Positions 6,931 through 13,790 of a stretch of DNA of 26,465 nt are shown piece after piece. Origin of the DNA: an uncultured Eubacteriales bacterium (GTDB lineage: Bacteria > Bacillota > Clostridia > UBA1381); the NCBI GenBank assembly GCA_905199755.1, contig CAJKHT010000038.1, forward strand, positions 1 through 26,465. Reading direction: 5' to 3'. Each line of letters begins with the position of its first letter. The stretch's first letter is position 1. The notes under the pieces were generated by a model, which was not told the origin of the DNA, did not search any database, and saw nothing but the letters and a program-made list of their open reading frames with translations. The translations under genes were made by a program, and so were the position numbers.

Positions 6931-7437
6931 ATGAATACTAAAAACAACAGACGCAAAAGACAGTCGCAGGAAAGTATCGAGAAAGCATTTCTTAATATGC
7001 TGCTTGAAAAAGAGCTCACGCAAATATCCGTTACCGATATTTGCAAGGAAACAGGGCTAAATCGCAGCACATTTTATGCCAATTATATTGACATATACGA
7101 CTTGGTGGATAAAATCCGAACGAAACTGGAAAGCGATTTCTATAACGCATTCCACGATAAACCCGACAACAACGGCGTTAAATTTTTCAAGCATATTTAT
7201 GATAATCAGATTTTGTACAGAGTGTACTTTAAGCTGAATTACAAAGAAAAATACCCGTATATTATTCTTGACCTCACTCGCAGCGGTATTGTATTTGACG
7301 ATAGATATATAGACTATCATACGGAATTTTTCTTGAGCGGTATCACTGCCGTTATCAAAAAATGGTTAAGTTCCGGTTGTAAGGAAACTCCGGAAGAAAT
7401 GGCGTATATTATTAAAAGCGAATATCGGGGGAGATAA
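6931..7437 (+). CDS. TetR/AcrR-family transcriptional regulator
   Basis: 168 aa. Residues about 10-57 form the TetR HTH: SQESIEKAFLNMLLEKELTQ, then ISVTDICKETGLNRSTFYAN, then YIDIYDLVDKI. The C-terminal ligand domain is AT-rich and aromatic (FFKHIYDNQILYRVYF, DYHTEFFLSGITAVIKKWL), resembling the TetR_C_7-like group. Start ATG at 6931 with AAGGCGGTG upstream. It is the only substantial plus-strand gene in the window and divergent from the operon it probably represses. It ends just before a strong terminator. The inducer is unknown. Confidence 0.85.
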   Translation: MNTKNNRRKRQSQESIEKAFLNMLLEKELTQISVTDICKETGLNRSTFYANYIDIYDLVDKIRTKLESDFYNAFHDKPDNNGVKFFKHIYDNQILYRVYFKLNYKEKYPYIILDLTRSGIVFDDRYIDYHTEFFLSGITAVIKKWLSSGCKETPEEMAYIIKSEYRGR

Positions 7438-7443
7438 AGTTTC

Positions 7444-7478
7444 GGAGTGTGGCGGCTAAACCACACTCCACATTTTTT
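7444..7478 (+). terminator. Rho-independent terminator after the tetR gene
   Basis: GGAGTGTGG (7444-7452) pairs with CCACACTCC (7461-7469) and is followed by a T6 tract. It also lies between the convergent end of virB4 and the tetR gene; on the minus strand the T tract is poor. Confidence 0.8.
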
Positions 7479-9822
7479 AACCTTCACCCGGTTTTGTAGA
7501 CATCAATTTATAGAGTTCCGTATCGGTCGGAAACTCATTGATAAACGGCACAATGGAACCGCCGACCTTGATTAAACCTCGTCCTGCTCCGGCATTGGTG
7601 ATGTAGCTCATCTGCGTATCGGATATGGATAAAAGCTCCGACAAGTCTTTTCTGTCGGACGGCGCTTGATTTAAGAGCAGCAGAAATTCGCTGTTTGAAA
7701 GCATACCTCTTGCCGTTTCGTTTAACAGGCAGTCGGAAATGTTCTGTGTGATGCCCGTGAGCAGTCCGCCGTATTTTCTAAACCGTTTCCAGCACTTCAA
7801 AAGGAAATCTGCACTGTACGGATTTTTGAAATACAAGTGTGCTTCATCGACATAAACACGGGTGTATTTGCCACGCCGTCTGTTTGCCATAACTCTGTTA
7901 AAAATATTATCAAGCATAATCAAAAGTCCGATAGACTTCATCTGTTCGCCAAGCTCCAAAATATCATAAGCAACAATACGGTTGTTCGTATTGACATCGC
8001 TCTGATGTGCAAATGCGTCAAGTGAGCCTGTTGTAAATATTTCAAGCGACAGAGCAAGGTCTTGTGCTTCGTCCTCCGGCTGACGAAGTAACTCGTTACG
8101 GAAGTCAACCAAGGTCGGCATATACTCCGATTTGCCGTTTAGGAAATCGCCGTACACCTTGATTGCACAGCGGTCAATGATAGACTTATCCTTTGCACCG
8201 ACACCGCCGCCGAGCCTTGAATCATTGCTTTTTAGTAATTGGTCGAACAGAGAGATTAAAAATTCTGATTTTATCGACACGGGGTTTTCATCCATATCAA
8301 TATCATTGTTTATTTCAAGTGCGTTGATATGGTTTTTTGACGATGCGGAAAGCGTGATAACCTCGCCGCCGAGATTTCGTATGAGTGAGCCGTATTCACG
8401 CTCAACATCTATGACAATAATATCATCATTTGAAAACAGAGCTGACATCAGAATTTCCATTTTTGCCGCAAATGATTTACCCGAACCCGACACACCGAGA
8501 ATAAAGCCGTTTCCGTTGAGCAGTAATTTACGGTTGCACATCAAAAGGTTATGAGAGATAGCGTTAATGCCATAATACAAACCGCATTTGTCGATAATCT
8601 CCTGTGTCTTGTACGGGGATAATACCGCCGTACTTTCGGTCGTGAGTGTTCGCATTGCCTTTATGTTCAGCGTTCCGAAAGGTAATACAGTTTGCATACC
8701 GTCCTCCTGCTGATATTTGAGCGTTGCAAAGTTACAAAGGTGCTTTCTGCCTATTGACATCAGCGTTTCGGTGTCGTTGTCAAGCTGCTCCAAACTGTCA
8801 GCAATGTGCAAAAGCGTAACCGTTACAAACATCATTCTCTGGTCACGGGTTGTTAAATCATCAAGAAACTCTTTGATTTCTTTTCGCATTTGCTCCATTT
8901 CATACGGAATGTTTGCGGAAAAGTTATTGTTTTCGTTCTGCTTCTGCTGCCATTTGGTTATATCCGTTTCAATGGCAAGCAGTTTTTTCTGAACAATTTT
9001 AACCGCTTCATCGGTCGGTATCGGCTGAATAGTGATAGATAACATCATACTCCTTGAAAAGTCTGTAAGCTCCGAAATCATACTGTCCTTTAGGAAAGAG
9101 GGATATTCCTTTAAGAAAACCGTTCTTGCGTATTTATCGCCGATTTTTATATAATCTTTCTTAAATTCCAAGCTGTCGGGAGCAATGTAATCTTTGAAAT
9201 CCGCACCTTTCGCCATAGCTTTTTTGAGGTCGAAATCAAATTCTTCATTTTCGCCCGTTTTGAAAAAGTCATTAAAAATGCGAAGCCTGTCTTTGTATCC
9301 AAGCTCCGCTATTTTTGACGATATTTTCGCATAATCGGCTGTGAGGTCATTTCCAACACGAGTGAAAAATGTCCGAGCCTCCTCGATGTTTTTCTTTTCG
9401 GTTGCGACCGTAATATATTTCTCGTGTACGATATTGTTGCTCTCCGACATCTTATCGCATAATATGCCGTTCAGCTCTTTTGTGTATTTTCTGTAATTCG
9501 GATTATCGGACGGCGTTGTGATTTGCTCAAACACCTTGTTGTGAAGCTGTCGGTTATATATCGTGATTTCAGCCATAGCGTCTGTCGGTAGTCCGTTCAG
9601 TATTGCAGAGTGAGCAAGAAACATTTGCAGCTGGTCATCATCTGAAGCTACGGCATAGTTTATGTCCGAGAATTTCCACGACTTTGAAAACAGCCGTCCC
9701 GTCCGAAAAATACCGTCTTTGTATATCGCATCAATCGGTATCGACTGTTGAACAGTCCTTGCAATTTTTCTTTTTTGCTTTTTTATTCGGTTTTTTCTTC
9801 CGAACAGATTTAGCATTGCCAT
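7477..9822 (-). CDS. virB4: VirB4/TraE-type conjugation ATPase
   Basis: Energises assembly and function of the mating channel at the inner face of the membrane. 781 aa, a normal length. Walker A GVSGSGKSFAAK is near residue 442 and Walker B VYVDEAHLYF near 655. The late motifs GGLLTGITQNISDCL and LLLLNQAPSDR are typical of VirB4. The basic N-terminus (GRKNRIKKQKRK) precedes the VirB4 N-terminal domain. ATG with GGAGG upstream. The start lies 92 bp inside the prgI gene in another frame, an overlap seen in related elements. The next transfer gene in its relatives is the C40 peptidase; here the TetR/GGDEF cassette intervenes. Confidence 0.92.
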   Translation of the reverse strand: MAMLNLFGRKNRIKKQKRKIARTVQQSIPIDAIYKDGIFRTGRLFSKSWKFSDINYAVASDDDQLQMFLAHSAILNGLPTDAMAEITIYNRQLHNKVFEQITTPSDNPNYRKYTKELNGILCDKMSESNNIVHEKYITVATEKKNIEEARTFFTRVGNDLTADYAKISSKIAELGYKDRLRIFNDFFKTGENEEFDFDLKKAMAKGADFKDYIAPDSLEFKKDYIKIGDKYARTVFLKEYPSFLKDSMISELTDFSRSMMLSITIQPIPTDEAVKIVQKKLLAIETDITKWQQKQNENNNFSANIPYEMEQMRKEIKEFLDDLTTRDQRMMFVTVTLLHIADSLEQLDNDTETLMSIGRKHLCNFATLKYQQEDGMQTVLPFGTLNIKAMRTLTTESTAVLSPYKTQEIIDKCGLYYGINAISHNLLMCNRKLLLNGNGFILGVSGSGKSFAAKMEILMSALFSNDDIIVIDVEREYGSLIRNLGGEVITLSASSKNHINALEINNDIDMDENPVSIKSEFLISLFDQLLKSNDSRLGGGVGAKDKSIIDRCAIKVYGDFLNGKSEYMPTLVDFRNELLRQPEDEAQDLALSLEIFTTGSLDAFAHQSDVNTNNRIVAYDILELGEQMKSIGLLIMLDNIFNRVMANRRRGKYTRVYVDEAHLYFKNPYSADFLLKCWKRFRKYGGLLTGITQNISDCLLNETARGMLSNSEFLLLLNQAPSDRKDLSELLSISDTQMSYITNAGAGRGLIKVGGSIVPFINEFPTDTELYKLMSTKPGEG

Positions 9823-10153
9823 TTGTGAGTTCCTCCTTTATCATTTCATAAAGATAATTCGTGCTTTCAAATTTTCGCACTCCGGCAGCGAGAAATTCAG
9901 ACCTAAACCACGCTCCGACAAATTCTTCAAAGTTCATACCGTTGTATTTGAAAAAGCCGGTAACAGCGATAGGCGCAGCCGCCACAATACAAAGCCAAGA
10001 TACCGTTTCTTTGTCGATATAGTTTTTAAGTCCGAAATATATCCCGACAGCGGCTCCGACCGCCGCTACCGAACAGATAAACTGCCGTGTGGAAAGTCCG
10101 AAAAACAGACTTTCGTGATAGTCCTTAATTTCCTTATTGATTCTTATCTCCAA
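9731..10153 (-). CDS. prgI: PrgI-family membrane protein of the mating channel
   Basis: 140 aa with two membrane segments (about 25-42 and 53-68), an N-terminal MEIRINKEIKDY, and WFRSEFLAAGVRKFES after the second segment. The C-terminus is Lys-rich and cytoplasmic. This is the layout of PrgI/TcpE-like VirB3 counterparts that act with VirB4. The start is TTG, with GGAG ten bases upstream; the gene overlaps the end of the methylase gene by 20 bp and the start of virB4 by 92 bp. Confidence 0.8.
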   Translation of the reverse strand: MEIRINKEIKDYHESLFFGLSTRQFICSVAAVGAAVGIYFGLKNYIDKETVSWLCIVAAAPIAVTGFFKYNGMNFEEFVGAWFRSEFLAAGVRKFESTNYLYEMIKEELTNGNAKSVRKKKPNKKAKKKNCKDCSTVDTD

Positions 10154-11102
10154 AACCGTTCATCTCCGTTTCATTTTTTATCTTTTCAATTCTGTCCTGT
10201 GCTGTTTTGCAATAATCGGGGTTAATATCAATTCCAATATATTGTCTGCCGTTTTTTATTGCGGCAACGCCCGTTGTGCCGCTTCCGAAAAACGGGTCTA
10301 ACACAATTCCGCCGACTTTTGAGCCTGCAAGAATACAAGGCTCTATCAGTTTTTCGGGATATACCGCAAAATGTCCCGGAATATGTGCTGAATTTATTGC
10401 AACGCTCCAAACATCACGCTTATTGCGCATATCCGAAAAATCCGTTTTATCTCTCGGCATAAAAATCCCCTGTTTTTTATCTCTGTACTTTGTCTTGTCC
10501 GATACCCCTCGTTTGTATCTTGCGATACTGCTATCTGCCGCAGGCTCTTTTACCGCTTCATAATCATAGTAATACTGCGGTGATTTTGAAAGCAGAAATA
10601 TATGCTCATAGCATTTCGCCGGGCGGTCTTTGACAGACTCCGGCATACAGTTTTTCTTATGCCATATAATGTCCGAGCGTAAATACCAGCCGTTTTCACG
10701 CAGAGAGAACGCAAGCAGCCACGGAACACCTATCATATCCTTTTGCTTTATTCCGTGCCACAGTTTAGGCATAGCAAACAGGCTTTTACTATTGACAGGG
10801 TTAAGATTTTTTGCTTTCCAACCTTTCGGCGGATTGTTCCAAGCACCTCTGCCGCTTCCTGCGTAGCTGTCCGCAATATTAACCCAAAGTGTTCCGTTCG
10901 GCTTTAATACACGCTTTACCTCATTAAAAACAAGCAGTAATTTCTGTATGTATTCATACGGCGTTTGCTCGTTTCCGATTTGTGCCGCAACCCCGTAATC
11001 ACGCAAGCCGTAATACGGCGGACTGGTTACGCACATATTTACGCTTTCCGCAGGGAACGAACGCAATACATCAACTGCGTTTCCGCAAAATATTTTATTC
11101 AT
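10134..11102 (-). CDS. Beta-class DNA methyltransferase (N4-cytosine or N6-adenine)
   Basis: Motif IV TSPPYYGL (SPPY at 27-30) precedes motif I LDPFFGSGTTGVAA and IGIDIN (about 267-292), the permuted beta-class order. SPPY is commoner in N4-cytosine enzymes, but N6-adenine members exist, so the base is not settled. ATG 11102 (MNKIFCGNA) is chosen over a GTG nine codons upstream because GAGGTG lies eight bases before it. 322 aa. No partner endonuclease is next to it, so it is an orphan enzyme. Genes like this in the transfer operon of Firmicutes ICEs probably protect the incoming DNA from host restriction. Confidence 0.88.
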   Translation of the reverse strand: MNKIFCGNAVDVLRSFPAESVNMCVTSPPYYGLRDYGVAAQIGNEQTPYEYIQKLLLVFNEVKRVLKPNGTLWVNIADSYAGSGRGAWNNPPKGWKAKNLNPVNSKSLFAMPKLWHGIKQKDMIGVPWLLAFSLRENGWYLRSDIIWHKKNCMPESVKDRPAKCYEHIFLLSKSPQYYYDYEAVKEPAADSSIARYKRGVSDKTKYRDKKQGIFMPRDKTDFSDMRNKRDVWSVAINSAHIPGHFAVYPEKLIEPCILAGSKVGGIVLDPFFGSGTTGVAAIKNGRQYIGIDINPDYCKTAQDRIEKIKNETEMNGFGDKNQ

Positions 11103-11112
11103 ACAGAACACC

Positions 11113-11700
11113 TCATCTTTCCGGCTCACTCTTTTTCGGTGCTTTCGGCTGCAAGTCGGTCGGTTTTTCGCCGCTTTCGGGTTTTATGAAATCTATCCGA
11201 TTTGCCGCATAAAAGGCGTTATGATTAAGCTGCCTTTGCCAAGCCTTATCGCTCGGAGCCCAGCGAAAACCGTTTGCTTTGAGCGTTGCTCTTTGTTCAT
11301 CATTCGGTTTTTCATCAAATATTAGCTGCAAACGGTTTTTATCTTCGTTTATGACAGCTTCGCCGCCGCTAAATTTCCAACCGACAAACTCCGTATTCTG
11401 CGTTGCCGTAAGGCTTTCGATACGCTTTTTCAAGCGGCGTATTTCGGCATTGTTATTTGTAAGGCGGTATGACGGAAACGGCTGTTTATCCCACGAATAC
11501 GCCTGTTTTATATTTTCATCCAGCTTTGCCGCAAGCTCGTCCGAAACGCCCTCACAGCCTACGCAAGTTCCGTTCTTCTTGTAGTAGAAATTTACCTTTT
11601 TCATAAATTCCTGTTCTGTTTCGCATTTTTGCAGCTTCTCTGCCAGCTTTTCGATTGCTTTCGGATCGTCGCTGCTGATAGCGTTATTTTTGTAACTCAT
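11113..11700 (-). CDS. 195-aa ICE accessory protein, unknown function
   Basis: N-terminal helix-rich region with the pair CVGCEG (residues 47-52), then a coiled-coil-like stretch (NNAEIRRLKKRIESLTATQ). The C-terminal module, residues about 107-175, has FSGGEAVINEDKNRLQLIFD, then KPNDEQRATLKANGFRWAPS, then KAWQRQLNHNAFYAA. That last module is recurrent at the ends of large ICE/plasmid accessory proteins; I cannot name the family with confidence. ATG with AAAGGAGG upstream. It lies between the TrbL and methylase genes, where relatives also keep small accessory genes. Confidence 0.7.
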   Translation of the reverse strand: MSYKNNAISSDDPKAIEKLAEKLQKCETEQEFMKKVNFYYKKNGTCVGCEGVSDELAAKLDENIKQAYSWDKQPFPSYRLTNNNAEIRRLKKRIESLTATQNTEFVGWKFSGGEAVINEDKNRLQLIFDEKPNDEQRATLKANGFRWAPSDKAWQRQLNHNAFYAANRIDFIKPESGEKPTDLQPKAPKKSEPER

Positions 11701-11714
11701 ATAAAAATCCTCCT

Positions 11715-12554
11715 TTATGTTCCGAATAATTCTTTAACAATTCTGTCTGCTCCTTTGATTAAACCTACCAAAACGAGCATATTAAAAATGACCTCTCCAA
11801 TGTATTTCCATATCATTGTGACGGTTGTAATACTTGTGTCAAGCGTTGGCGTACTGTTTGACGCAAATGCCGAAAATATGATACACGAAAGCACGATAAC
11901 CGCACCCTCCATACAAACTCCGACATACGATTTCAAAAACGATTTCCCCATAAACGATGTTGTTTCCCCGGCGAATGACGAAAGGGGAACAGGAGCTATC
12001 GCCGTGTAGATATACAATTTGAAAAATCTACCATACACGGTCATAATCATTATGAATGAAAGCACTGTAATAAACAGGCTTCCCAAAATTGTTACAAGCC
12101 AAAGCGGAATACTCGCCCAAAAGCCTGTGTCCTCAACGGCTTGTTCGATTGCCGCCGGGAGCGTAACCGACGCACCGCCGATACCGCCGAGAGAGCCTGC
12201 GATTTGTTCCACAATTCCGCCGCAAATAGTGTATATTGCCGTCATCAAGTCCATTGCATAAGTAATTGCCACCTTTGCGGCACAAAAGCGGATAAAATGC
12301 TTTAAGGCATACTCCGGTCGTTGAAAATCACGGAACGATGTCGTTGACTTAAATATGCTCATAGCAAAAAAGAGGACCAACAAACCAAGTCCGATAGCTT
12401 GAAGTCCTCCGTTTATGCCGGAAATTACATTCCAAATTGCACCGCCTTTGAAGTTTTGCGGCGAGGTTGTAATAAGTGACCATATTTCGGTCATTTTATC
12501 GTTCCAAGTGGAAAACGCATTTTCGAGGTTGGCTACAATCCAATTATCGCTCAA
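11715..12554 (-). CDS. TrbL/VirB6-type polytopic channel protein
   Basis: Inner-membrane core of the type IV secretion channel. It has about six to seven hydrophobic segments, with IGLGLLVLFFAMSIF first, then the amphipathic GGIVEQIAGSLGGIGGASV region, then LVTILGSLFITVLSFIMIM, YTAIAPVPLSSFAGE and FNMLVLVGLIKGADRI. The start is placed at TTG 12554 (MSDNWIVANLENAF). A GTG at 12599 gives a longer frame, but the AGGAGGTG at 12563-12570 falls inside it and the GTG itself overlaps a terminator stem. The type III TA locus lies directly upstream, separating it from the Maff2-like gene it normally follows. Confidence 0.85.
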   Translation of the reverse strand: MSDNWIVANLENAFSTWNDKMTEIWSLITTSPQNFKGGAIWNVISGINGGLQAIGLGLLVLFFAMSIFKSTTSFRDFQRPEYALKHFIRFCAAKVAITYAMDLMTAIYTICGGIVEQIAGSLGGIGGASVTLPAAIEQAVEDTGFWASIPLWLVTILGSLFITVLSFIMIMTVYGRFFKLYIYTAIAPVPLSSFAGETTSFMGKSFLKSYVGVCMEGAVIVLSCIIFSAFASNSTPTLDTSITTVTMIWKYIGEVIFNMLVLVGLIKGADRIVKELFGT

Positions 12555-12562
12555 AGGTAATT

Positions 12563-12570
12563 CACCTCCT
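12563..12570 (-). promoter_or_regulatory. Ribosome binding site that fixes the trbL start
   Basis: AGGAGGTG on the minus strand, eight bases before TTG 12554-12552. It excludes the upstream GTG at 12599 as the start. Confidence 0.8.
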
Positions 12571-12584
12571 CCTGTCCTAAAACG

Positions 12585-12617
12585 CAAAAAAGCCACCACT
12601 TTTTACGGTGATGGCTT
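12585..12617 (-). terminator. Terminator after the toxN gene
   Basis: On the minus strand AAGCCATCAC pairs with GTGGTGGCTT (10 bp, one G-U) and is followed by a T6 run at 12589-12585. It ends just upstream of trbL and so would reduce read-through into the remaining transfer genes. Confidence 0.8.
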
Positions 12618-12635
12618 AAAACTTATAAATTTATT

Positions 12636-13121
12636 TTATTTTTTATATTCCCTGCAAAGACCTTCCAAGAGAATAAAATCATTACATCTTTTTGCAAGTC
12701 CCGTTGAATTTCCGTGTTCTATCTTATGCTTATAGACATTTGAAGCATTTTTCCGTATCTTTTCTTGAATAGACTTTATATAACGATATTCAGACAGCAA
12801 CAAAGCTCTGTAATGCTCATCCTTTTCCTTGCTGATGTCAACATAGAAACATTCCGAAAGAGGAACGGGAAACATATTATTTAAGTTGATAACAGCATAT
12901 TTTTTAATCTTTATAAAATCAATCATTTCAGACATTTTATTATGCTTCAGCTTAAAAGACGATAAAGGTGCAAAATAATCGAAACCGTTTACTTGCAAAA
13001 CAATCCCTATATATTTACGCTCATTTTGTTGTCCTGCCTGCTTGTTGTGAAACAAATGCGGAGCGTGAGGGGATAAATAATCTATGTACTTGTTTTCTAT
13101 TTGATAAAACCTTATATCCAT
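12636..13121 (-). CDS. toxN: Type III toxin: ToxN/AbiQ-family endoribonuclease
   Basis: 161 aa. It matches the ToxN pattern: RFYQIENKYIDYL at the start, RKYIGIVLQVNGFDYFAPLS (36-54), the active-site-like SSFKLKH (Ser55, Lys57), KKYAVINLNNMFPVP (73-87), and the C-terminal FILLEGLCREY. In the family this toxin cuts RNA, including its own antitoxin precursor, and is held in an inert RNA-protein assembly. ATG with AAGGAGTAA upstream. Immediately upstream are a leaky-type terminator and three pseudoknot repeats, the classic type III arrangement. It could belong to the AbiQ/TenpN or CptN branch; the family call is firm, the branch is not. Role expected: plasmid/ICE stability and phage abortive infection. 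Confidence 0.88.
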   Translation of the reverse strand: MDIRFYQIENKYIDYLSPHAPHLFHNKQAGQQNERKYIGIVLQVNGFDYFAPLSSFKLKHNKMSEMIDFIKIKKYAVINLNNMFPVPLSECFYVDISKEKDEHYRALLLSEYRYIKSIQEKIRKNASNVYKHKIEHGNSTGLAKRCNDFILLEGLCREYKK

Positions 13122-13144
13122 TTATTACTCCTTGAACATATAAC

Positions 13145-13166
13145 AAAAGGGCAAGCAAGCTTGCCC
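13145..13166 (-). terminator. Attenuator-type terminator between antitoxin repeats and toxN
   Basis: GGGCAAG-CTTG-CTTGCCC on the minus strand (13166-13149) is followed by four T. TAACA and TGTTA outside it could extend the stem. In type III systems this terminator sets the excess of antitoxin RNA over toxin mRNA. Confidence 0.85.
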
Positions 13167-13327
13167 CCTGTTACACTCGCATTCAGAGCAGCGAAACGCT
13201 CGCTTGTAAATTTCTTGATTAGAGCCAAGAGAAGCTCGCTTTATAAGTTTCTCATTTATAGGGCTGAGATACACCCCTGTTAGCATTGTATGCAAGAAAG
13301 ATAAAATTGATACATCTACCTTTCCGC
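13145..13327 (-). ncRNA. toxI: Type III antitoxin RNA (ToxI-like), three diverged pseudoknot repeats
   Basis: Three units of 36-41 nt. Each can form an H-type pseudoknot in which a 5' strand pairs with the loop of a following hairpin. Unit A: AGGG (13278) with CCCU, and stem UCUCA/UGAGA. Unit B: GAGC (13237) with GCUC, and stem UCUUG/CAAGA. Unit C: GAGC (13201) with GCUC, and stem UUCGC/GCGAG (one G-U). The stem bases differ between units but always still pair, which is compensatory change. A possible fourth, degenerate unit lies at about 13317-13287. Primary identity between units is low, unlike the near-identical repeats of the best-known antitoxins. The 5' end is inferred from the promoter. 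Confidence 0.75.
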
Positions 13328-13333
13328 ATATTT

Positions 13334-13362
13334 ATTCTACTATACATTTTGAAAAAAGTCAA
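13334..13362 (-). promoter_or_regulatory. Promoter of the toxI-toxN locus
   Basis: Minus strand TTGACT (13362-13357), 17-bp spacer, TAGAAT (13339-13334). Transcription would begin near 13327, about 49 nt before the first pseudoknot. Confidence 0.75.
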
Positions 13363-13442
13363 TAGATTTTAAGCGTTTTCGTCTTTTTGCACTAAAATTT
13401 TTTTATTCTCAAGGAATTATGATTTTGCAAAAGTTCGGATAA

Positions 13443-13474
13443 ATATGATTATCTGAACGTTTAGATAATCATAT
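13443..13474. repeat. 12-bp perfect hairpin at the 3' end of the Maff2-like gene
   Basis: ATATGATTATCT (13443-13454) and its complement (13463-13474) around an 8-nt loop. The hairpin includes the stop codon. It is AT-rich with only a weak T-run, so it may stabilise the mRNA end or be a poor terminator. Confidence 0.5.
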
Positions 13475-13790
13475 CAAGTATATCTTTCGCAAATGCAATG
13501 ATGACGCCGCCAAAGAAGGTCAGAAATCCATTTGCTCTCTGCGATGCGTCGTGAGATTTAAGCGACAGACCTATCTGCACAACGCCGAAGCCGAGCAGTA
13601 TAAAGCCGATTGCCTTAATTGCCGAGAAGATAAAGTCTGAAAGGCTGTTTATCGTTCCAAGCGGATCTGCTGCAAAAACCGTTCCCGTGAGGGCGGTCAT
13701 CATAACCGCAAGCGCCGTAAGTACAAGTTTAGCCTTGCGGAGAATTTTCTGTGCTTTCGCAATTTTCTGAATTGTGTTCTGATTTTTCAT
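13461..13790 (-). CDS. Maff2/TrbC-like small pilin-type membrane protein
   Basis: 109 aa. The N-terminus is basic, followed by a hydrophobic stretch and TGTVFAADPLG, which looks like a signal peptide cut after AFA-like FAA. Two further membrane segments follow (FIFSAIKAIGFILLGFGVVQIGL and ANGFLTFFGGVIIAFAKDIL). This is the pattern of the VirB2/TrbC-like proteins next to TcpA in Firmicutes ICEs. ATG with GGAGGTAA upstream; it overlaps the end of the coupling protein gene by 62 bp. Confidence 0.78.
   Translation of the reverse strand: MKNQNTIQKIAKAQKILRKAKLVLTALAVMMTALTGTVFAADPLGTINSLSDFIFSAIKAIGFILLGFGVVQIGLSLKSHDASQRANGFLTFFGGVIIAFAKDILDMII

Noticed and set aside
11103..11129. GTG start nine codons upstream for the methylase
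   Set aside because: GAGGTG sits eight bases before ATG 11102, and the longer form overlaps the previous gene without a binding site.
12555..12599. Upstream GTG start for the TrbL gene
   Set aside because: The clear AGGAGGTG would lie inside the protein, the GTG has no binding site, and it overlaps the toxN terminator stem.
13145..13327. CRISPR array in the repeat region before toxN
   Set aside because: The units are not identical, have no spacers, and carry pairing patterns of a pseudoknot antitoxin; no cas genes are present.
13443..13474. AT-rich hairpin as a strong terminator of the Maff2-like gene
   Set aside because: The stem is AT-rich and the following T-run is short and broken, so it is listed as a hairpin only.
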